From NCBI GenBank assembly GCA_913042895.1, contig CAJWMQ010000013.1, forward strand, positions 1 through 32,270: 32,270 nucleotides of DNA. Reading direction: 5' to 3'. Shown one piece after another: positions 28,010 through 32,270 of this stretch (its first letter is position 1; the number at the start of each line of letters is the position of its first letter). This stretch comes from an uncultured Verrucomicrobiales bacterium. GTDB taxonomy: Bacteria > Verrucomicrobiota > Verrucomicrobiia > Limisphaerales > UBA1100. Under the pieces are notes generated by a model, which was not told where the DNA came from, did no database searches, and saw only the letters and a program-made list of their open reading frames with translations. A program made the translations under genes and the position numbers.

Positions 28010-28618
28010 TTAACGGGAATAAAACTCAACGATGGTCTGCTCGTTTGCCACGGGCTCGATGTCCTCGCGCGTGGGCATCCGGCTAACGGAGCCGGTGTAG
28101 GCAGCCTTATCCAACTCCAGCCACTCTGGTACAGTGCGACTCGTGGAGTACTCGAGATTCTTGTCGGCCAAGTGGCGACTCTTCTCAGAATGCTTGATCT
28201 CCACCTTATCTCCTTCGTGCAAGGCGATGGACGGAGTGCGGGCGCGCTTGCCGTTCACCATCACGTGACCATGGGTAACCATCTGGCGGGCTTGAGCACG
28301 GGTGTAACCAAATCCAAGATTATGCACCACGCTATCTAGACGCGTCTCCAAAATCTGCAGCATGATCTCACCGGTCACACCACGTCGACGGATGGCTTTC
28401 TCATAGATGCCGCGAAACTGCTTCTCCATCAGGCCGTAGTAGTAACGCATCTTCTGCTTCTCGGCCAAGGCGAGAGCGTAATCAGTGGCCTTGCGACGGC
28501 GGTTCTGTCCATGCACACCCGGCGGGTAAGGCTTTCGCTCGAGATATTTCGAGGAGCCAAACAGCGGAGTGTTAAAGCGGCGGCTTAAACGAACGCGGGG
28601 ACCTGTATAACGTGCCAT
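28010..28618 (-). CDS. rpsD: 30S ribosomal protein S4
   Basis: 202 aa; MARYTGPRVRLSRRFNTPLFG, RKPYPPGVHGQNRRRKATDYALALAEKQKMRYYYGLMEKQFR, S4 domain LDSVVHNLGFGYTRAQARQMVTHGHVMVNGKR. Confidence 0.97.
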   Translation of the reverse strand: MARYTGPRVRLSRRFNTPLFGSSKYLERKPYPPGVHGQNRRRKATDYALALAEKQKMRYYYGLMEKQFRGIYEKAIRRRGVTGEIMLQILETRLDSVVHNLGFGYTRAQARQMVTHGHVMVNGKRARTPSIALHEGDKVEIKHSEKSRHLADKNLEYSTSRTVPEWLELDKAAYTGSVSRMPTREDIEPVANEQTIVEFYSR

Positions 28619-28644
28619 AGTATCGGTAGAATTACGGGTGAATA

Positions 28645-29202
28645 TTAGACGCGACGGCGCTTGGGTGGACGACAGCCGTTATGCGGCACGGGCGTCACAT
28701 CCTTGATTGTGGTGATATCCAGACCGGCTGCCTGCAGGCCGCGGATGGCCGATTCGCGACCAGAGCCCGGTCCTTTGATCCGCACTTCCACTTCCTTAAG
28801 GCCGTGCGATTGCGCATCGCGGGCAGCACGCTGGGCCACTTGCGTCGCGGCGTAGGCCGTGCTTTTACGGGAGCCCTTGAATCCGGCGCGGCCGGCGCTA
28901 AACCAGCTGATAGGGTTGCCCTGCATGTCGGTGATGGTAACCAGAGTGTTGTTAAAGGTGGCTCGAATGTGCGCAATCCCGTGCGTCACATTTTTCGACT
29001 TCTTAGCCTTGATGACCTTGGCATCGCCAAAGTCGTCCGCCAACAGTTCTGCCGCGGTAGGCGCGGACGACTTGGCCTCCTCTTCGGCGGCGGGAGCGGT
29101 TTCGGCCGGAACAGCCTCAGTGGCGGCCTCGGGCTTCTCTGCGGCCGGCGCCGCCTCGGCTTGAGGTTCCTCGGTTGCGGGATCTTGTTTTTCTTCAGCC
29201 AT
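28645..29202 (-). CDS. rpsK: 30S ribosomal protein S11 with acidic/Ala-rich N-terminal extension
   Basis: Core [51 protein letters not shown]...[18 protein letters not shown], preceded by about 70 residues rich in A/E/P. Confidence 0.95.
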   Translation of the reverse strand: MAEEKQDPATEEPQAEAAPAAEKPEAATEAVPAETAPAAEEEAKSSAPTAAELLADDFGDAKVIKAKKSKNVTHGIAHIRATFNNTLVTITDMQGNPISWFSAGRAGFKGSRKSTAYAATQVAQRAARDAQSHGLKEVEVRIKGPGSGRESAIRGLQAAGLDITTIKDVTPVPHNGCRPPKRRRV

Positions 29203-29223
29203 GATGGTTGTTCAGGTAAAGGA

Positions 29224-29637
29224 TTAGGCTTTCTTGCTCTGGGCGCCTACAGTCTTCTTCGGCCCCTTGCGGGTACGGGCGTTGGTTTGGGTGCGTTGCC
29301 CGCGCACGGGCAGGCCGCGCATGTGCCGCAAACCACGGTAGGTTTTAATATTTTTGTGGCGCTTGAGGTCTTCAGTCACCTTCCGGCGCAGATCGCCTTC
29401 CACGAGGATCACGCAATTGTCTGTGCGGGTCTGTTCAGGACGCATCTCGGTGGTTTGGATGGCCTTGGCGATGGTGGCCAATTGATCCTCGCTCAGGGTA
29501 TGAGCGCGGGTGGCCGGATCAATCTTGGCGTTTTCCAACACCTTGGCTGAGGTGGCCGGGCCGACCCCATAGAGGGAGCGGAGCGCGATGTCGATGCGCT
29601 TGTTGGCGGGGATGTCGATTCCTAAAATGCGGGGCAT
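29224..29637 (-). CDS. rpsM: 30S ribosomal protein S13
   Basis: MPRILGIDIPANKRIDIALRSLYGVGPATSAKVLENAKID...RRKVTEDLKRHKNIKTYRGLRHMRGLPVRGQRTQTNARTRKGPKKTV. Confidence 0.98.
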   Translation of the reverse strand: MPRILGIDIPANKRIDIALRSLYGVGPATSAKVLENAKIDPATRAHTLSEDQLATIAKAIQTTEMRPEQTRTDNCVILVEGDLRRKVTEDLKRHKNIKTYRGLRHMRGLPVRGQRTQTNARTRKGPKKTVGAQSKKA

Positions 29638-29640
29638 GGC

Positions 29641-29757
29641 TTAACCTTGACGCTGTTTGTGGCGCTTATTCGTTTTGCAAATGACGCGGACGACGCCCTT
29701 CCGCCGAATGACCCGGCAGTTTTCACACAATCGCTTTACTGAGGCGCGTACTTTCAT
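29641..29757 (-). CDS. rpmJ: 50S ribosomal protein L36
   Basis: Manual translation: [38 protein letters not shown] (38 aa). It is absent from the supplied ORF track because of its length. Confidence 0.97.
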   Translation of the reverse strand: MKVRASVKRLCENCRVIRRKGVVRVICKTNKRHKQRQG

Positions 29758-29990
29758 TGTTCGTTTTCGTTCTCTAGTTTTCGTTCCATGACCCTTCCCT
29801 TAGAAAGGTCAAAGGTGCTCACTTCGAGCACCACCGTTTCGCCCAATTGCGCGTCCACCAACACATCGCTGGTGGCCCGCGTGCTGTGCCCCATCAGGCG
29901 GTGGCCGTTGCTCAGTTCGGCGCGCACCAGGCGGTGCGACAGAACCTCGACTATTCGGCCCTCGACTCGGATGGGCTCGGCCCCGGGCAT
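29754..29990 (-). CDS. infA: Translation initiation factor IF-1
   Basis: [72 protein letters not shown]-1/S1-type OB fold, in the expected map-infA-rpmJ position. Confidence 0.92.
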   Translation of the reverse strand: MPGAEPIRVEGRIVEVLSHRLVRAELSNGHRLMGHSTRATSDVLVDAQLGETVVLEVSTFDLSKGRVMERKLENENEQ

Positions 29991-30739
29991 GTCAAAATTT
30001 CCGGTTCGCCTTCAGTCACCGCAATGGTGTGTTCCCAATGCGCTGAAGGCCGGCCATCCCGTGTCACCACAGACCAGCCGTCTGGCAGAAACTTCACCTT
30101 CGGCGTCCCTGCATTAACCATCGGCTCAATCGCCAAAGTCATGCCGGGCCGCAACTCCGGAGAGTCTCCGCCGGTCACGTAATTGGGGATTTGCGGTTCC
30201 TCGTGAACCACCTCTCCCACACCGTGTCCGACAAACTCTCGCACGATCGAAAACCCGTTGGCTTCGACTCGATTCTGCACTGCAGCCGAGATATCAACCA
30301 CCCGGTTTCCGGGTAACGCGCGAGAAATTCCATCATACAGGGCTTCCTGAGTCACTTCAATCAATTTTTGAGTTTCCTCAGGACACTCATCGACGATCAC
30401 CGTTCGCGCGTTATCGCCAATGAACCCTTCCACGCAAACACCGACATCGATGCTTACTATGTCACCGTCCACGATCTTCCGTTTCCCGGCCAAACCGTGA
30501 ACCACTTCCTCGTTCATCGAGATGCATACATTGCAGGGGTACTTCCTGCCCTGCACCTCGTATCCGAGAAACGCACTCTTGCATCCGTAATGCCGGATGC
30601 GGCTGGCGGCATATTCATCCAACTCACGGGTCGTGATTCCCGCTTTCACCCATTCACAAGCATCCCGCAACACGTTGGCTGCGATGCGGCCGGCTTCACG
30701 CATGGCCGCCAGTTGATGCTCGTCCTTGATGGGGATCAT
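29951..30739 (-). CDS. map: Type I methionine aminopeptidase
   Basis: 262 aa; MREAGRIAANVLRDACEWVKAGITTRELDEYA, SIDVGVCVEGFIGDNARTVIV, VGHGVGEVVHEEPQIPNY, GMTLAIEPMVNAG. Confidence 0.97.
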   Translation of the reverse strand: MIPIKDEHQLAAMREAGRIAANVLRDACEWVKAGITTRELDEYAASRIRHYGCKSAFLGYEVQGRKYPCNVCISMNEEVVHGLAGKRKIVDGDIVSIDVGVCVEGFIGDNARTVIVDECPEETQKLIEVTQEALYDGISRALPGNRVVDISAAVQNRVEANGFSIVREFVGHGVGEVVHEEPQIPNYVTGGDSPELRPGMTLAIEPMVNAGTPKVKFLPDGWSVVTRDGRPSAHWEHTIAVTEGEPEILTCPGPSPSESRAE

Positions 30740-32148
30740 CCGGCGCGTCCCCGCACCTTTTTGCCGCCCTTCAAAAAACCATCATAATGATGCTGAGCCA
30801 AATGACTTTCCATTTGCCGCATCGTGTCCAGCATCACGCCCACCATAATCAGTAGACTTGTGCCGCCAAAGAACTGGGCCACCGCGAAGGGAATTTCCAA
30901 GTTGATACCCAACACCGTCGGTATCACCGCGATGACCACCAGGAACATGGCCCCTGCCAAGGTCAACCGGCTCATAGCGTGATGTAGGAAGTCGCGCGTC
31001 GCGTTTCCAGGGCGAACGCCGGGAATGTAGCCACCGGCCTTTTTCAAATCATCCGCGATCTGCGTTTCATTAAATTGCGTCGCCACCCAGAAGTAGGAGA
31101 AAAACAGGATCATCAGCGACTGCATGGCTAAATTCCAAAAGGAACCGTAAGCCAGAGCGTCGCCCAGTCCGATGAAGAAATCAGCCCCGTTTCCTTCCCC
31201 GAGCCAGCGACCAATTGTTCCAAAAATCTGGGCCGGGAACATGAGAATTGCCTGCGCAAATATGATCGGCATCACACCCGCGTAATTTACACGGAGCGGG
31301 AAATAGGTAGAACCACCCTGCATCATCTTTCGACCCACCTGCCGTTGGGCATACTGGACCGGAATTTTCCGCATGGCCTGCGTCACTGCAATCACTACAC
31401 CCACCACGGTGAGCAACAGGACGAGCAGAAGCACGCCATTGAACGGATGCGCCCCTTCGCCACTCGCGGGGAAAAACATATCCCGGATTCCGAGGAAAGC
31501 CTGATCCACCCGGGCGATGATACCCACAGTGATCACCAATGAGATACCGTTACCAATTCCACGCTCGGTAATCTGTTCGCCCAACCACATCAGAAGGACC
31601 GTACCGGTGGTGAGTAATATCATTGTACGAATGCGATACCACAAACCGGGATCGGCAACCAATTCACCATCAAACTCACCGAAGCCAGGTATGTTTCGTG
31701 GATTTTCCCAACCGACCGACATCACAAACCCCTGACCCAAGCAAAGCAACACCGTGAGGTAACGACCGTACTTGATGATCTGGGTTCGACCTCCTTCTTC
31801 CCGAGCCAATTTGCTCAACGAAGGCACAACGGCGGTCATCAATTGAATTATAATTGTCGCGCTGATGTAGGGCATGATACCCAAAGACCCGACCGCACAA
31901 CGCTCTAACGCACCACCAGTAAACATGCTATACATGCCCAACAACCCCGCACCCCCTTCTGTGCCGGATCCTTGCTGTTCACGCAATTGATCGAAGAAAC
32001 TCAACAGCAACTGACCATCCAGACCCGGGATTGGCGTCATGGCTACCACCCGGCAAACCACCAGCAGCATCAAGGTAAAGAAGATCCGGCTTTGGAGCTC
32101 CTTAACCTTCAGGCAGTTCTGGAGGGTCTGGAAATACTGGCTGAACAT
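30736..32148 (-). CDS. secY: Protein translocase subunit SecY
   Basis: 470 aa; CLKVKELQSRIFFTLMLLVVCRVVAMTPIPGLDG, LGIMPYISATIIIQLMTAVVPSLSKLAREEGGRTQI, MQGGSTYFPLRVNYAGVMPIIFAQAILMFP. Confidence 0.98.
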   Translation of the reverse strand: MFSQYFQTLQNCLKVKELQSRIFFTLMLLVVCRVVAMTPIPGLDGQLLLSFFDQLREQQGSGTEGGAGLLGMYSMFTGGALERCAVGSLGIMPYISATIIIQLMTAVVPSLSKLAREEGGRTQIIKYGRYLTVLLCLGQGFVMSVGWENPRNIPGFGEFDGELVADPGLWYRIRTMILLTTGTVLLMWLGEQITERGIGNGISLVITVGIIARVDQAFLGIRDMFFPASGEGAHPFNGVLLLVLLLTVVGVVIAVTQAMRKIPVQYAQRQVGRKMMQGGSTYFPLRVNYAGVMPIIFAQAILMFPAQIFGTIGRWLGEGNGADFFIGLGDALAYGSFWNLAMQSLMILFFSYFWVATQFNETQIADDLKKAGGYIPGVRPGNATRDFLHHAMSRLTLAGAMFLVVIAVIPTVLGINLEIPFAVAQFFGGTSLLIMVGVMLDTMRQMESHLAQHHYDGFLKGGKKVRGRAG

Positions 32149-32156
32149 GGAAAGTC

Positions 32157-32270
32157 TTATTCAGCCACGGGGGCTTCGGCTTCAGGTGCCGGCTTTGGCA
32201 CATTCAATGCCTGGCAAGTTCCGCCAGCCGCTTCAATCGCCTTTTGAGCCGAGCCACTGAATTTATGCGC
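32157..32270 (-). CDS. rplO: 50S ribosomal protein L15, C-terminal part (runs off the right edge)
   Basis: Manual translation ...AHKFSGSAQKAIEAAGGTCQALNVPKPAPEAEAPVAE*, an L15 C-terminus directly upstream of secY. Confidence 0.87.
   Translation of the reverse strand, partial: AHKFSGSAQKAIEAAGGTCQALNVPKPAPEAEAPVAE

Noticed and set aside
28681-29550. 289-aa plus-strand ORF across rpsK and rpsM
   Set aside because: Antisense to two conserved ribosomal protein genes; no protein family similarity.

Overview
This is a 32.3 kb chromosomal window with near-continuous coding. The protein content resembles PVC-group bacteria, most likely Verrucomicrobiota; that is inferred from protein style, not from a marker search. 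From left to right it contains: the 5' part of a deoxyhypusine-synthase-like gene with lysC-thrC-hom on the minus strand; an SLC1-type dicarboxylate/glutamate symporter; enolase with an intrinsic terminator; a DksA/TraR-type zinc finger protein, an exported SAM methyltransferase and small hypotheticals; a Gfo/Idh/MocA oxidoreductase; a three-gene minus-strand unit (SGNH hydrolase, a 1430-aa SGNH/propeller/HEAT/cytochrome c fusion, metallophosphoesterase); a GNAT and zinc-ribbon pair; two paralogous PQQ-like propeller proteins flanking an SMP-30/gluconolactonase; an Nramp-like and an SSS-family transporter in convergent orientation; and the distal spc/alpha ribosomal operon (rplO-secY-map-infA-rpmJ-rpsM-rpsK-rpsD-rpoA-rplQ) on the minus strand. 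I saw no CRISPR array, transposon, phage, tRNA or rRNA. No obviously new multi-gene system is evident. The most noteworthy signals are Ala/Glu-rich acidic tails on several ribosomal proteins, an Nramp-like protein lacking the canonical metal-binding motifs, the large fusion with a nucleophile-less SGNH domain, candidate leaderless promoters, and a 40-nt map/infA overlap.
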